DNA of 64,000 bases from Flavihumibacter stibioxidans (GTDB lineage Bacteria; Bacteroidota; Bacteroidia; Chitinophagales; Chitinophagaceae): assembly GCF_014332695.1 (NCBI RefSeq), contig NZ_MBUA01000028.1:220200-284199 (forward strand). The letters are read 5' to 3'. A program made the translations under genes and the position numbers. The notes beneath the pieces were generated by a model that was not told the origin of the DNA, made no database searches, and worked only from the letters and a program-made list of their open reading frames with translations. Position 1 is the stretch's first letter, and every line of letters starts with the position of its first letter. Below, piece after piece: positions 55,374 through 63,733 of the stretch.

Positions 55374-57107
55374 ATGGAGAAGAGATGGAAATTGATGGAA
55401 GCGGCAGAGCCGGAAGTAATTGCCTTGCAGGAAAAACTGGGCATTCACCACGTAATCTGTAAAATCCTTGTACAAAGGGGCATTCGGGATTTCGAATCCG
55501 CCAGGGCATTTTTCCGGCCCGAACTCAGCCAGCTGCATGATCCCTACCTTATGAAGGACATGCAAAATGCTGTAGACAGGATCATCCGGGCCATGCAGGA
55601 ACGGGAAAAAATCATGGTTTTCGGTGATTATGATGTGGATGGCACTACTTCTGTAGCCACCATGTACCAGTTTTTGTCACAGGTCTACGAATCTGATAAG
55701 GTTGATTATTATATCCCCCACCGGTATAAAGAAGGTTACGGAGTTTCCCGGAAAGGGATTGACTATGCCAGGGACACTGGTGTTTCCCTGATCATTTCAC
55801 TGGACTGCGGCATCAAATCGACAGAACTGATCAGTTATGCTAAAGAACTCGGCATAGAATTCATCATTTGCGACCACCATATGCCTGACGCAGTTCTTCC
55901 GCCTGCAGTGGCTATCCTCAATCCCAAACAAACAGATTGTCCCTATCCGTATAAAGATCTATGCGGTTGCGGGGTTGGATTCAAACTGATCACTGCCCTC
56001 TGCCAGAAAATTGGCCTGCCTGATGAATATTACCTGCGTTATCTAGACCTGGTAGCCACCGCCATTGCGGCTGACATTGTTCCCATCACAGGCGAAAACA
56101 GGATACTCGCCTATTTCGGATTGAAAAGGGTAAACGAACATCCTTCCCCCGGGATAAAAGCGCTTATTGACCTGGCAAAACTGGGTGATCAGCCTCTACA
56201 GATCAACAACCTGATCTACGTCATTGCCCCCAGGGTCAACGCCGCCGGAAGAATGGATGATGCCAAACTGGCCGTACAGCTTTTCATTGAAAAGGACCCT
56301 GTTAAAGCGACCGGATATGCCGAACTTTTACATTCGCATAATGATGACCGTAAAGAAGCGGACCTGTCCATTACCGTGGAAGCACTTGAAATGATTGAAA
56401 ACGACCTGCTGCAATCCGAGCGCAGTTCAACAGTCGTATTTCAGCCACACTGGCACAAGGGAGTTGTGGGCATCGTCGCCTCCAGGCTCATTGATAAATA
56501 TTACCGTCCGACCATCGTACTTACTCAAAGCGGAGACATTGTTTCCGGTAGTGCCAGAAGCGTGGCCGGCTTTAACTTATACGAAGCCATCCATGCCTGC
56601 CGGGAGCACCTGCTGGGCTACGGCGGTCACTTTGCCGCAGCCGGGATGACCTTGCTGCCGGAAGCGGTCAATGCTTTCTGTGAAAAATTTGAAGAAGTAG
56701 TGGCGGCCACAATCGGCGAAGAACAAAGGGTTCCCGAACTGATCATAGACTCCGAAGTCCGTTTCACAGACCTCAAACCGGCATTCCATAACATTATCAG
56801 GCAGATGGAACCTTTCGGGCCGGAAAACACCAAACCTTTATTCATTGTAAGAAAGGTCAGGGATAATGGCTGGTCAAAAGTCGTTAAGGACCAGCACATC
56901 AAATTCAGTCTGGTTCAGGATAATATCATATTCAACGGAATTGGTTTTGGTCTGGCAGAAAAATTTTTCCTGCTGGGCCAAAACCAACCGGTTGATGTTG
57001 TATTCACGCTGGAGGAGAATGAATGGAATGGTAATAAACATCTGCAGCTGAGAGTACTGGACCTCAGGCCTAGCCCTTCTCCATCAATTCAACACTCCTT
57101 TCAATAA
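55374..57107 (+). CDS. recJ: Single-stranded-DNA exonuclease RecJ
   Basis: A 577-residue DHH-superfamily exonuclease that acts 5'-3' on single-stranded DNA in mismatch and recombination repair. Motifs: VFGDYDVDGTTSVATM near 82 (motif I), IISLDCGIKS near 140 and CDHHMPD near 165 (DHH), then DHHA1 (GYGGHFAAAGMT near 420, GG motif) and an OB-type C-terminal domain. The length is normal. It converges on htpG and overlaps it by 38 bp at their 3' ends. The start is 5 bp after the polyprenyl synthase stop. Confidence 0.95.
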   Translation: MEKRWKLMEAAEPEVIALQEKLGIHHVICKILVQRGIRDFESARAFFRPELSQLHDPYLMKDMQNAVDRIIRAMQEREKIMVFGDYDVDGTTSVATMYQFLSQVYESDKVDYYIPHRYKEGYGVSRKGIDYARDTGVSLIISLDCGIKSTELISYAKELGIEFIICDHHMPDAVLPPAVAILNPKQTDCPYPYKDLCGCGVGFKLITALCQKIGLPDEYYLRYLDLVATAIAADIVPITGENRILAYFGLKRVNEHPSPGIKALIDLAKLGDQPLQINNLIYVIAPRVNAAGRMDDAKLAVQLFIEKDPVKATGYAELLHSHNDDRKEADLSITVEALEMIENDLLQSERSSTVVFQPHWHKGVVGIVASRLIDKYYRPTIVLTQSGDIVSGSARSVAGFNLYEAIHACREHLLGYGGHFAAAGMTLLPEAVNAFCEKFEEVVAATIGEEQRVPELIIDSEVRFTDLKPAFHNIIRQMEPFGPENTKPLFIVRKVRDNGWSKVVKDQHIKFSLVQDNIIFNGIGFGLAEKFFLLGQNQPVDVVFTLEENEWNGNKHLQLRVLDLRPSPSPSIQHSFQ

Positions 57108-58890
57108 AGGATGTCAGCGCAGCGCCCTTTAACAGTCCCTGCGATAATAAAGCGAGGTCTGCCAGGTTGCGTGTCATCTTTTCCTGCTGTCCACTGTCAC
57201 CTGCAGCCAAAATTTGCTGGTAAATAGAATGGTTGCCATTAACAGTCAGCATAACCTCATCCGGCATGCCGGCATAGAAACTGCCCATGGGGCCACTGAC
57301 AGCTGCCATATCCTTCATCCGTCTCATAAATTCAGGGCGGGTTGCCACAACGGGGGCAGCATCGGGACTCAAACCTTTTACCTCAACAGTGAGATGTAAA
57401 CCGGCTGGTTGCTGCTCAAATAATTTTTTCAACTGTTCTTCCTGCTCTGCATTTAATACTGATGCAGAAGCATCCTGCCTGTCTACCAGATTATCTGCGA
57501 TATCAGCATCAACACGGGTGAAATGAACATCACTCCATTTCATCTCCATCTGGTTAATGAAAGCCGCGTCCACAATTGTTTCCAGTTTCACAACCTTATA
57601 ACCCTTATCAGTAGCCGCTTTTATAAATGTGTTTTGCTGTACCGGATCGGTTGCGTAAATGATCACCTGCTTTCCGTCCTTATTTTTCTGCAGCGCAACC
57701 GTTGCGTTCTTGTATTCTTCAAGCGTATAAAACTCCGTACCGGCGGCATCCTGCATGATGTGGAATTTTTCAGCTTTTTCAAGGAACTTATCATCGGTCA
57801 TCATACCATATTTCACAAACAGTCCCAGGCTCTCCCATTTATCTTCAAACTCCTTCCTGTTTTTGTTGAATATCTCCTCCAGTTTATCAGCTACTTTTTT
57901 GGTAATGTGATTGTTGATCTTTTTAACATTGGGATCGCCCTGGAGATAGCTGCGGCTAACATTCAACGGAATATCCGGACTGTCGATCACACCCTGCAGT
58001 AACATCAGGAACTCCGGCACAATGTCCTTCACCTCGTCCGTAACAAAAACCTGGTTGCTGTACAGTTGGATCTTGTCTTTCTGGATCTCGTAACTCTGTT
58101 TGATCTTCGGGAAATAGAGGATGCCTGTAAGGTTGAACGGATAATCCACATTCAGGTGAATCCAGAATAAAGGGGCTTCATTATAAGGATACAATTCCTT
58201 GTAGAAAGCCTGGTAATCTTCAGGGGTAAGTTCTGATGGCTTTCGGGTCCAGGCAGGGGTTGGGTTATTGACCTGCTCGCCCTCAAAGAAAATAGGCACG
58301 GGAAGAAAACGGCAAAACCGGTTCAGCACCGCTTTGATCCGGTCCGCTTCCAGGAACTCCTGGCTTTCTTCATTGATATGAAGGACGATATCGGTTCCAC
58401 GTTGTTCTTTGGTTGTTTCTTCCAACTGGTATTCGGGACTGCCATCACATTCCCATCTAACAGCGGGGGATTCACGGAAACTGCGGGTAATGATCTCTAC
58501 CTTATCGCTCACCATGAAAGAAGAATAAAATCCCAGGCCAAAATGGCCGATAATATTATTCTCGTTTTGGCCTTTATACTTGTTCAGGAACTCTTCCGCT
58601 CCAGAAAATGCCACCTGGTTAATGTATTTATCAACTTCCTCACCAGTCATTCCGACCCCTTTGTCTGATATGGTAAGGGTTTTGGCTTCAGCATCCAGGG
58701 ATATAACAACAGACAGATCGCCTATTTCGCCTTTTGCTTCACCTATGGAAGAAAGGGTTTTCAGTTTTTGGGTGGCGTCTACCGCATTACTGATCAACTC
58801 ACGTAAAAAAATATCATGCTCACTGTAAAGAAACTTTTTAATAATGGGGAAAATATTCTCCGTCTGGACTCTGATACTACCTTTTTGCAT
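57070..58890 (-). CDS. htpG: Chaperone HtpG (Hsp90)
   Basis: A 606-residue Hsp90 from the ATG at 58888-58890 (MQKGSIRVQTENIFP), slightly shorter than E. coli HtpG (624); upstream in-frame codons are not conserved-looking. The N-terminal GHKL ATPase has FLRELISNAVDATQK near 28, DKGVGMT near 80 and GHFGLGFYS near 117. The middle domain follows from about 215 (ELTPEDYQAFYKE) and the C-terminal dimer domain from about 480. It acts as a cytoplasmic ATP-driven folding chaperone. Its 3' end overlaps recJ by 38 bp. Confidence 0.96.
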   Translation of the reverse strand: MQKGSIRVQTENIFPIIKKFLYSEHDIFLRELISNAVDATQKLKTLSSIGEAKGEIGDLSVVISLDAEAKTLTISDKGVGMTGEEVDKYINQVAFSGAEEFLNKYKGQNENNIIGHFGLGFYSSFMVSDKVEIITRSFRESPAVRWECDGSPEYQLEETTKEQRGTDIVLHINEESQEFLEADRIKAVLNRFCRFLPVPIFFEGEQVNNPTPAWTRKPSELTPEDYQAFYKELYPYNEAPLFWIHLNVDYPFNLTGILYFPKIKQSYEIQKDKIQLYSNQVFVTDEVKDIVPEFLMLLQGVIDSPDIPLNVSRSYLQGDPNVKKINNHITKKVADKLEEIFNKNRKEFEDKWESLGLFVKYGMMTDDKFLEKAEKFHIMQDAAGTEFYTLEEYKNATVALQKNKDGKQVIIYATDPVQQNTFIKAATDKGYKVVKLETIVDAAFINQMEMKWSDVHFTRVDADIADNLVDRQDASASVLNAEQEEQLKKLFEQQPAGLHLTVEVKGLSPDAAPVVATRPEFMRRMKDMAAVSGPMGSFYAGMPDEVMLTVNGNHSIYQQILAAGDSGQQEKMTRNLADLALLSQGLLKGAALTSFIERSVELMEKG

Positions 58891-59471
58891 ACAATAATAT
58901 TTTTTCCGGTTAATTGGTATGAGCACTGAACAAATGCAATGCCACAGCAAAGCCAGACAGGAAAAACAGAAATTTTGTCAGATCAGCAAAGCAGATGGCA
59001 GACTATTACCCATAGAGAGGCTGTTTTCGAATTGATATTTGTTATTTAGAGCCTGAAAATCAATGGAATGGCATAAAGCTTTATTATAACAGGCTGCCCT
59101 GGTGGCTGAAGGTAACCAACAGAATTATGGTGCATATATGCCTGGTTTAAATTTCCTGGATAAAACGTTAAAGAACAATACCGGGAAGCATTGGATAAAA
59201 CAATCGAAAATTGCCTGCCTGGCAGTTCTTTGCGCCATCTGGCTACAGGAGGCTGATCCCTGGTAACGGTAAACGGTAGCTGGTTAACAAGCCGTGGGGA
59301 AAGAAAGCAGGAAACCAACCATTACCTTTGGCTATCATTTTTCATTTTTACTGATGAAAAATACCGGTTCAGGGTCTTTCATGCCCCAAAAATTCCTCAT
59401 ATTATTAGGCTAAATGGCCGTATTCACCTACCTTTGCAGCCCAATTAATTTTTAAACACAAATCAGGGATC
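58891..59471. other. 581-bp intergenic region with rpsF leader
   Basis: No gene is convincing. It begins with the htpG promoter region. In the last 150 bp are two TACCTTTG boxes (59323-59330 and 59429-59436), a TTTTTCAT/ATGAAAAA hairpin at about 59340-59361, and a 19-codon ORF (59354-59413) in the leader. These may belong to ribosomal-protein autoregulation. Confidence 0.6.
59429..59436 (+). promoter_or_regulatory. -7 promoter box (TACCTTTG) of the rpsF operon
   Basis: TACCTTTG, 35 nt before the rpsF ATG. A second copy of the same box lies at 59323-59330. Confidence 0.6.
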
Positions 59472-59825
59472 ATGAACAATTACGAATTGATGGTGATTTT
59501 TACCCCTGTTCTGAGCGAAGAGGACTACAAAGCAGCTCAGAAAAAATTCATTGACCTGGTTACCAGCAATGGTGGCGAGGTGGTGAATTCTAATCCATGG
59601 GGATTAAAATCACTGGCGTACCCTATCCAGAAAAAAACCACAGGTTTGTACTGGGTAGCGGAATACAAGGCGCCATCCGACTTCAATGAGAAGCTGAAGA
59701 TCCAGCTTCTGCGTGACGACAACGTCCTGCGTCACATGTTCACTGTGCTCAACAAATACGCCGTTGAGTACAATGCTAAAAAGAAAAGTGGCGTACCAAC
59801 CGGAACCGAAAAAGTGGAGGCTTAA
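59472..59825 (+). CDS. rpsF: 30S ribosomal protein S6
   Basis: A 117-residue S6 with the conserved N-terminal [21 protein letters not shown], the strand-helix core with [23 protein letters not shown] near 46, and [19 protein letters not shown] near 77. S6 binds S18 and 16S rRNA in the platform. The usual order rpsF-rpsR-rplI is kept, without priB or ssb in between. The tail is basic and Lys-rich. Two -7 boxes lie upstream. Confidence 0.97.
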   Translation: MNNYELMVIFTPVLSEEDYKAAQKKFIDLVTSNGGEVVNSNPWGLKSLAYPIQKKTTGLYWVAEYKAPSDFNEKLKIQLLRDDNVLRHMFTVLNKYAVEYNAKKKSGVPTGTEKVEA

Positions 59826-59827
59826 TC

Positions 59828-60091
59828 ATGGCAAAGAATGAAATTAAGTACCTGACCGCGATCAAAACTGAAAAGCGTGCCAAGAAATTCTGCCGCTTTA
59901 AGAAGTACGGTATCAGATATGTCGATTACAAAGACGCTGAATTCCTGAAAAAGTTCCTGAATGAGCAAGGTAAAATGTTGCCTCGCCGTATTACTGGAAA
60001 CAGCCTGAAATTCCAGCGCAAAGTATCAGAAGCAGTGAAAAAAGCCCGTCAAATGGCTATCCTGCCGTATGTTACTGACCTTTTGAAGTAA
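59828..60091 (+). CDS. rpsR: 30S ribosomal protein S18
   Basis: An 87-residue S18 starting 2 nt after rpsF. It carries [18 protein letters not shown] near residue 17 and [24 protein letters not shown] near 42, both canonical. S18 forms a heterodimer with S6 on the ribosome. The C-terminus ([12 protein letters not shown]) is normal. It is read as part of the same transcript. Confidence 0.97.
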   Translation: MAKNEIKYLTAIKTEKRAKKFCRFKKYGIRYVDYKDAEFLKKFLNEQGKMLPRRITGNSLKFQRKVSEAVKKARQMAILPYVTDLLK

Positions 60092-60189
60092 GATTCTAGT
60101 AACCATTCCCTAATCCTGCTGCATGCAAGAGACAGTCTGAATCAATTATTTATAAATGATTGGGCCCTTGGGATACTAAAAAAAAGAAC

Positions 60190-60636
60190 ATGCAAATTAT
60201 TCTCATTCAAGACGTAGACAACCTGGGCGGTAAGAACGAGCTCGTAAACGTGAAGAACGGATACGCACGTAACTACCTCATACCCAAAAAGTTGGCAGTA
60301 GAAGCCTCTCCCTCTAACCTTAAGCAACTCGAAGAGAAGCTGAAAGTGCAGAAGAAGAAGGAAGATAAAATGCTGGCTGAGATCAACCAGGTTATTTCCA
60401 AACTGCAGGAAAGTGCGTTGAAACTGGGTGCCAAGACAGGAACCAGCGGAAAAATCTTCGGAAGTGTTACTTCCCTGCAGATAGCCCGTGCCATCCGTGA
60501 GCAGAAAGGTTATGAAATTGACCGTAAAAAGATCTCCATTGCCGATGAGGTAAAGGAACTTGGTCAATACAAAGCCGTTATCGACTTCGGAAATGGCAAA
60601 TCAACTGAGGTTGAATTTGAAGTTGTAGCTGAATAA
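60190..60636 (+). CDS. rplI: 50S ribosomal protein L9
   Basis: A 148-residue L9 from the ATG at 60190 (MQIILIQDVDNLGGKNELVNV); the in-frame codons upstream encode no conserved residues. The N-terminal RNA-binding domain with KNGYARNYLIPKKLAV near 26 is followed by a long helix (LKQLEEKLKVQKKKEDK) and the C-terminal domain (FGSVTSLQIARAI near 92). The 98-bp gap after rpsR contains no terminator. A strong terminator follows the stop. Confidence 0.97.
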   Translation: MQIILIQDVDNLGGKNELVNVKNGYARNYLIPKKLAVEASPSNLKQLEEKLKVQKKKEDKMLAEINQVISKLQESALKLGAKTGTSGKIFGSVTSLQIARAIREQKGYEIDRKKISIADEVKELGQYKAVIDFGNGKSTEVEFEVVAE

Positions 60637-60663
60637 GCCTCAATTTCCCGGAATACAGAAAAG

Positions 60664-60718
60664 GGTATTTAACATACAGGCCACTTCAGGGTGCCGGGTA
60701 TGTTAAATACCTTTTTTT
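60664..60718 (+). terminator. Intrinsic terminator of the rpsF-rplI operon
   Basis: GGTATTTAACATAC and GTATGTTAAATACC form a perfect 14-bp stem with a 20-nt loop, then seven T residues. Confidence 0.93.
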
Positions 60719-60821
60719 ATATTTTCAATTTTTTTATCTTATAAAACAATTTCATTACCTTCGTTAAGGTTCCTTAATGATCTTAACAGTATCACATGCT
60801 TCCCAGAGCGTTTCCAAGTAA

Positions 60822-60896
60822 ATGATTTTCTGGTTTCTTGTCTCACTGTGCTTCATTATGGGTTTATTTATTGGTTCAAAAAAAATTAGAAAATGA
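60822..60896 (+). CDS. 24-residue hydrophobic ORF overlapping the RRM gene start
   Basis: ATG at 60822, 24 codons, TGA at 60894-60896; the stop overlaps the RRM start as ATGA. The product MIFWFLVSLCFIMGLFIGS plus KKIRK is one membrane helix with a basic C-terminus. Upstream are a TTAAGG/CCTTAA inverted repeat (60764-60777) and a near-consensus -7 box (TACCTTCG at 60756-60763). It may be a small membrane protein, or a leader ORF whose translation opens the RRM gene. No family is known. Confidence 0.55.
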   Translation: MIFWFLVSLCFIMGLFIGSKKIRK

Positions 60897-61327
60897 ACAT
60901 TTACGTTGGCAATCTCAGTTGGGATTTAACTGAGCAGGATCTGTTGGAGATGTTTGCCCCTTACGGCGAAGTTATTTCCGCAAAAATCGTTACAGACAAA
61001 TTCAACAACAACCGTTCTAAAGGATTTGGTTTTGTTGAAATGGCTGATTCAGAAGCTGGTAATGCTGCTATTGCTGCATTGCATGGTACTGAAGTTATGG
61101 GCCGCAGTATCGTTGTGAACGAATCACAACCACGCGAAGGCGGTGGTGGTGGTGGATTCAAGAAGAAAAGCTTCGGTGGCGGCGGCGGCGGTAGTCGTGG
61201 CGGTTACGGTGGCGGCGGCGGCGGTAGTCGTGGCGGTTACGGTGGCGGCGGCGGCGGTAACCGTGGCGGTAGCGGTGGTTACGGCGGTGGTCGTGGCGGT
61301 TATGGCGGCGGCGGTCGTGATTATTAA
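60893..61327 (+). CDS. Glycine-rich RRM RNA-binding protein
   Basis: A 144-residue protein with one RRM domain (residues 1-78): RNP2 is NIYVGNLSW at the start and RNP1 is KGFGFVEM near 43. A Gly/Arg/Tyr/Ser tail covers about 83-144 (GGGGSRGGYGGGG repeats). Such cyanobacterial and Bacteroidota proteins bind single-stranded RNA and are often cold-induced; the tail may drive condensation. The tail is encoded by 33-bp tandem DNA repeats. It starts inside an upstream 24-codon ORF (ATGA overlap), and a terminator follows. Confidence 0.94.
   Translation: MNIYVGNLSWDLTEQDLLEMFAPYGEVISAKIVTDKFNNNRSKGFGFVEMADSEAGNAAIAALHGTEVMGRSIVVNESQPREGGGGGGFKKKSFGGGGGGSRGGYGGGGGGSRGGYGGGGGGNRGGSGGYGGGRGGYGGGGRDY
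61175..61273 (+). repeat. Three tandem 33-bp repeats in the RRM glycine-rich tail
   Basis: Units at 61175-61207, 61208-61240 and 61241-61273 encode 11 residues each (GGGGGGSRGGY type). The first two are identical; the third differs at the codons for SR and Y. Slippage here would change tail length in frame. Confidence 0.92.
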
Positions 61328-61355
61328 TCATTGGCTCAATCATCCAAACAATATG

Positions 61356-61382
61356 GGTCTGGCTATGCCAGACCTTTTTTTA
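61356..61382 (+). terminator. Intrinsic terminator of the RRM gene
   Basis: GGTCTGGC and GCCAGACC pair across TAT and are followed by a T run. Confidence 0.93.
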
Positions 61383-61464
61383 TGCTCCGCTGTGATGTAA
61401 ATATTTCTATCCGGGTAAGGATGCCTTAGATACCAACAAAACTTGTAAAATCTACACAGTTCTA

Positions 61465-62283
61465 TTAATAGATAAACATGAATTTTTGCCTGGCAATACT
61501 GATTTCAAAATTTTCCGCCTGAATTAATTCCCCATCAAGCTGGGCAGGTAGCATACAGTTTGATTGGATCTTAACCTGATCGATCAATCGATAGTCTATA
61601 ACCGGCAAACCAATATGGTGTCCTTTTTTTACACGGGACAATAATTTTATGCGTTCGGTCAGTTGCAATGGGCTGCAACAAAGAAGATTAAGCCAACCAT
61701 CTGCCGGGTCTGCCTGAGGTGAAACCAGGAAAGCTCCACCTGTTCGAGGTGCATTACTAACCTGGCACAATAACAATTTGCCGGATTTCAAGATTTGCTG
61801 CTTACAGCTAATTATAAAAAAAGGTTCTCTGTAAGTGAATATAGTTCTTAGTACTGCCAGGTAATATCCGAGTGTACTACCCAGGAGTCTGATCGTGTTC
61901 ATCAGTCCCAATACTTTCCCATCGAATCCGATTCCAACTGTGTTAAGAAAATAATTACCGTTACAAATACCGGCATCCACCGGTTTGGCTATTGCCTGAA
62001 GGACAAGTTTTATCTGCTCGCCCGTACTGATATCACCATAAAGTTTCCATGCAAAATCATTTCCGGTTCCACCTTTAAACAGGACCAGGGGAATATTATT
62101 GAACTGGAAATGATTAACAAAATAATTGAGGGTGCCATCACCACCGATCAACCATATCTCCGTAAAAGCGGTATAGTTGGCGGGCCAGTTATCCCGGAAA
62201 ACAGCATGGCTGTACCCTGATGTTTCCAAATGAGATTTAATCTGCCTGAGAATGATGGAGGAGCGTCCCTTACCGGCGAAGGG
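61465..62283 (-). pseudogene. Diacylglycerol/lipid kinase gene, 3' part, split by an IS3-family element
   Basis: The reading frame on the minus strand encodes the body of a DAGK-family lipid kinase: WLIGGDGTLNYFVN (the GGDGT ATP motif) and GGTGNDFAWKL near the start, then VGIGFDGKV and a C-terminal LDGELIQAENFEIS. The N-terminal NP-x-(A/S)GKG motif is cut: only PFAGKGRSS lies on this side. The missing start is at 63734-63763, beyond the insertion. An internal ATG at 62227-62229 could still drive a shortened protein without the first motif, which would probably be inactive. Confidence 0.9.
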
Positions 62284-62312
62284 TGTCTTAAACCCCTAAA
62301 AACTGGACAAAA
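62284..62312 (+). repeat. Left terminal inverted repeat of the IS element
   Basis: Matches the right end (63700-63729, reverse strand) over TGTC-TA--CCCCTAAA and CTGGAC. The stop codon of orfB (62296-62298) lies inside it. Confidence 0.85.
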
Positions 62313-63372
62313 GGTCGATATTGGTTAGACACTTTTTCTGTTTTTCACCGCTGCCGTCAAAGGTAGCCTCGCCTCTGGAAAAGTAAAGGCTATACGTAGC
62401 GGCGATGGCATACGCTTCGGAATCCCGGATCGCCGGCCTTGACTTTTCCTCCGGCTTTTCGGCTAATGGTGGCCTAAGCGGTTCAATAGACCGGTAGTGT
62501 TCATCCCACACCTGCATCGGAGTTCTTTTACCAAGGTTTCCATGCAGACGTGTTTCATTGTAAAATTGCTTCCATCGATTCAACACAAGTCCGGCTTCAT
62601 AAATTGATTCAAATTCATAGCGTTGTTCAATGCTGCGTTCCACCAGGGAATGATACGCCTCGATAAAAGAATTTTCCTCTGGCGTAGCTACATGGGTGAA
62701 CTCCTGGTTGACACCTTGTTCCTGCAGGTATTCCCGAACAATGGTGGCAATAAACTGGCTGCCGTTGTCATTTCTGAGGGTAATACCTTCGACCCTGTGT
62801 TTATAGAGTATCTGGCTCAACAGCCATTTTACCTGGTGCTTGCGCATCTTCCACCACAAAAGCTGCCCCAGGTTTCTACGACTGAAAACGTCCAACACGG
62901 TCAACAGCAAGGCATTGCGGCCGGCACCATGTATGTACAGATATTTGATATCCATACATAGCTGCTGCATGGGTGCATCAGCCTGCTGGGTATAGAACTG
63001 AACAAACTTCCGGTTGGTGCTTTTGCCGGTTATTTTACTACTGTAGAGCAGACAGCTTTCAGTCATCAGCCGATAAACCTTCTTTTCATTTATTACAAAT
63101 CCTTCCAGTCTAAGGCATGCGGTCATTTTCTGATACCCATAATCTACAAATTCAATACCCAGGACAAACTTAATGGCAATGACAACGCTTTCATTCCGAA
63201 GCAGTTCACCAGTCTCCAGTCGGGTATGGGTCGAGGGTATTCTGCCTTGCCTGCCCTTACGAGCCTGGTAATAGTAACTGCTTTTCGGAACACCGGTCCA
63301 TTGCAGCATTTTGCTAACCTTTATCTTTCCTTCAAAGAGCTGTATGCAGGATTTTACCTCCTGCTGATTCAA
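62296..63372 (-). CDS. IS3-family transposase OrfB (DDE integrase)
   Basis: A 358-residue frame with the rve integrase core. D at QLCMDIKYLYIHG, D at RNDNGSQFIAT and E at PEENSFIEAYH form the DDE triad with the normal 35-residue D-E spacing for IS3. HTH_21-type N-terminus (LEGFVINEKKVYRLM) and QRYEFESIYEAGLVLNRWKQFYNETRLHG near the end are typical. It begins at a TTG overlapping the orfA stop (TTGA) and is most likely made as a fusion by -1 frameshifting. The C-terminal 60 residues run on beyond the usual end and into the left terminal repeat. Confidence 0.94.
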   Translation of the reverse strand: MNQQEVKSCIQLFEGKIKVSKMLQWTGVPKSSYYYQARKGRQGRIPSTHTRLETGELLRNESVVIAIKFVLGIEFVDYGYQKMTACLRLEGFVINEKKVYRLMTESCLLYSSKITGKSTNRKFVQFYTQQADAPMQQLCMDIKYLYIHGAGRNALLLTVLDVFSRRNLGQLLWWKMRKHQVKWLLSQILYKHRVEGITLRNDNGSQFIATIVREYLQEQGVNQEFTHVATPEENSFIEAYHSLVERSIEQRYEFESIYEAGLVLNRWKQFYNETRLHGNLGKRTPMQVWDEHYRSIEPLRPPLAEKPEEKSRPAIRDSEAYAIAATYSLYFSRGEATFDGSGEKQKKCLTNIDLLSSF

Positions 63373-63662
63373 CGGCTTTTTTTTAAAAGCTCGGTTTTAA
63401 ACTCCAGTTCCAATGCCTGATTGGCCACAATACGCTTGAGCCGTTCATTTTCAGCCTGAAGGGCTCTTAATTCCGGATCAACTGTGTGGTATTTCCCTTG
63501 GATCCCTGCCACACCCTGCTCATTAAAATCACGCTTCCAGCGATGATACAGCGCAGCGGAAAGATTGTACTTACGAAAGGTTTCCGTTAAACCGATTTGA
63601 TCTGCTTCCTGAAGAACTTGAAGCTTTTCCTCGGTGCTCCAATTACGTCTTGTTTTTTTCAT
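63369..63662 (-). CDS. IS3-family transposase OrfA
   Basis: A 97-residue protein: basic start KKTRRNWSTEEKLQVLQEAD, helix-turn-helix (LTETFRKYNLSAALYHRWKRD near residue 25-45) that binds the inverted repeats, and a leucine-zipper-like helix (LRALQAENERLKRIVANQALEL near 67). It dimerises and is read into OrfB by slippage on an A8 tract at its end. Ends with TGA overlapped by the TTG of orfB. Confidence 0.95.
   Translation of the reverse strand: MKKTRRNWSTEEKLQVLQEADQIGLTETFRKYNLSAALYHRWKRDFNEQGVAGIQGKYHTVDPELRALQAENERLKRIVANQALELEFKTELLKKSR
63378..63384 (-). promoter_or_regulatory. Slippery heptamer A_AAA_AAA for -1 frameshifting
   Basis: In orfA the codons read TTA AAA AAA AGC. A -1 shift on A_AAA_AAA continues as AAG CCG TTG in the orfB frame without a stop, giving the OrfAB transposase. 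Downstream pseudoknot or hairpin was not established. Confidence 0.75.
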
Positions 63663-63699
63663 GACTTCCTAAATTTAATGTACTTAACTGATTTGATAA

Positions 63700-63729
63700 A
63701 TCAGTCCAGACATTTAGGGGGCTAGGACA
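63700..63729 (-). repeat. Right terminal inverted repeat of the IS element
   Basis: Reads TGTCCTAGCCCCCTAAATG from 63729 on the minus strand and pairs with the left end at 62284; AGGG follows at 63730-63733. Confidence 0.85.
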
Positions 63730-63733
63730 AGGG

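Larger units (their letters stand above)
62284..63729 (-). mobile_element. IS3-family insertion sequence
   Basis: A 1446-bp element with imperfect terminal inverted repeats: left TGTCTTAAACCCCTAAAAA at 62284, right (reverse strand) TGTCCTAGCCCCCTAAATG from 63729. It is flanked by a 4-bp direct repeat AGGG (62280-62283 and 63730-63733). It carries two overlapping transposase ORFs with an A-run frameshift site, all diagnostic of the IS3 family. Both ORFs are intact, so it may be active. It sits in a lipid-kinase gene. Confidence 0.95.

Noticed and set aside
57070-57107. recJ/htpG 38-bp tail overlap as special regulation
   Set aside because: Convergent overlaps of this size recur in this window (for example 3405-3419, 17733-17736) and need no special explanation.
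59046-59318. 90-codon minus-strand ORF in the htpG-rpsF gap
   Set aside because: No promoter, no domain, irregular composition; it looks like chance open frame in non-coding DNA.
61175-61273. CRISPR-like array
   Set aside because: Units are contiguous, in-frame coding repeats without spacers; no cas genes are nearby.
61143-61400. Val/Ala-rich and Arg/His-rich ORFs on both strands over the RRM tail
   Set aside because: They are alternative frames of the GGT/GGC repeat tract.
62227-62229. Intact lipid kinase starting at the internal ATG
   Set aside because: The conserved NPxAGKG motif lies upstream of this ATG and is rebuilt only by removing the insertion, so the gene is better read as disrupted.
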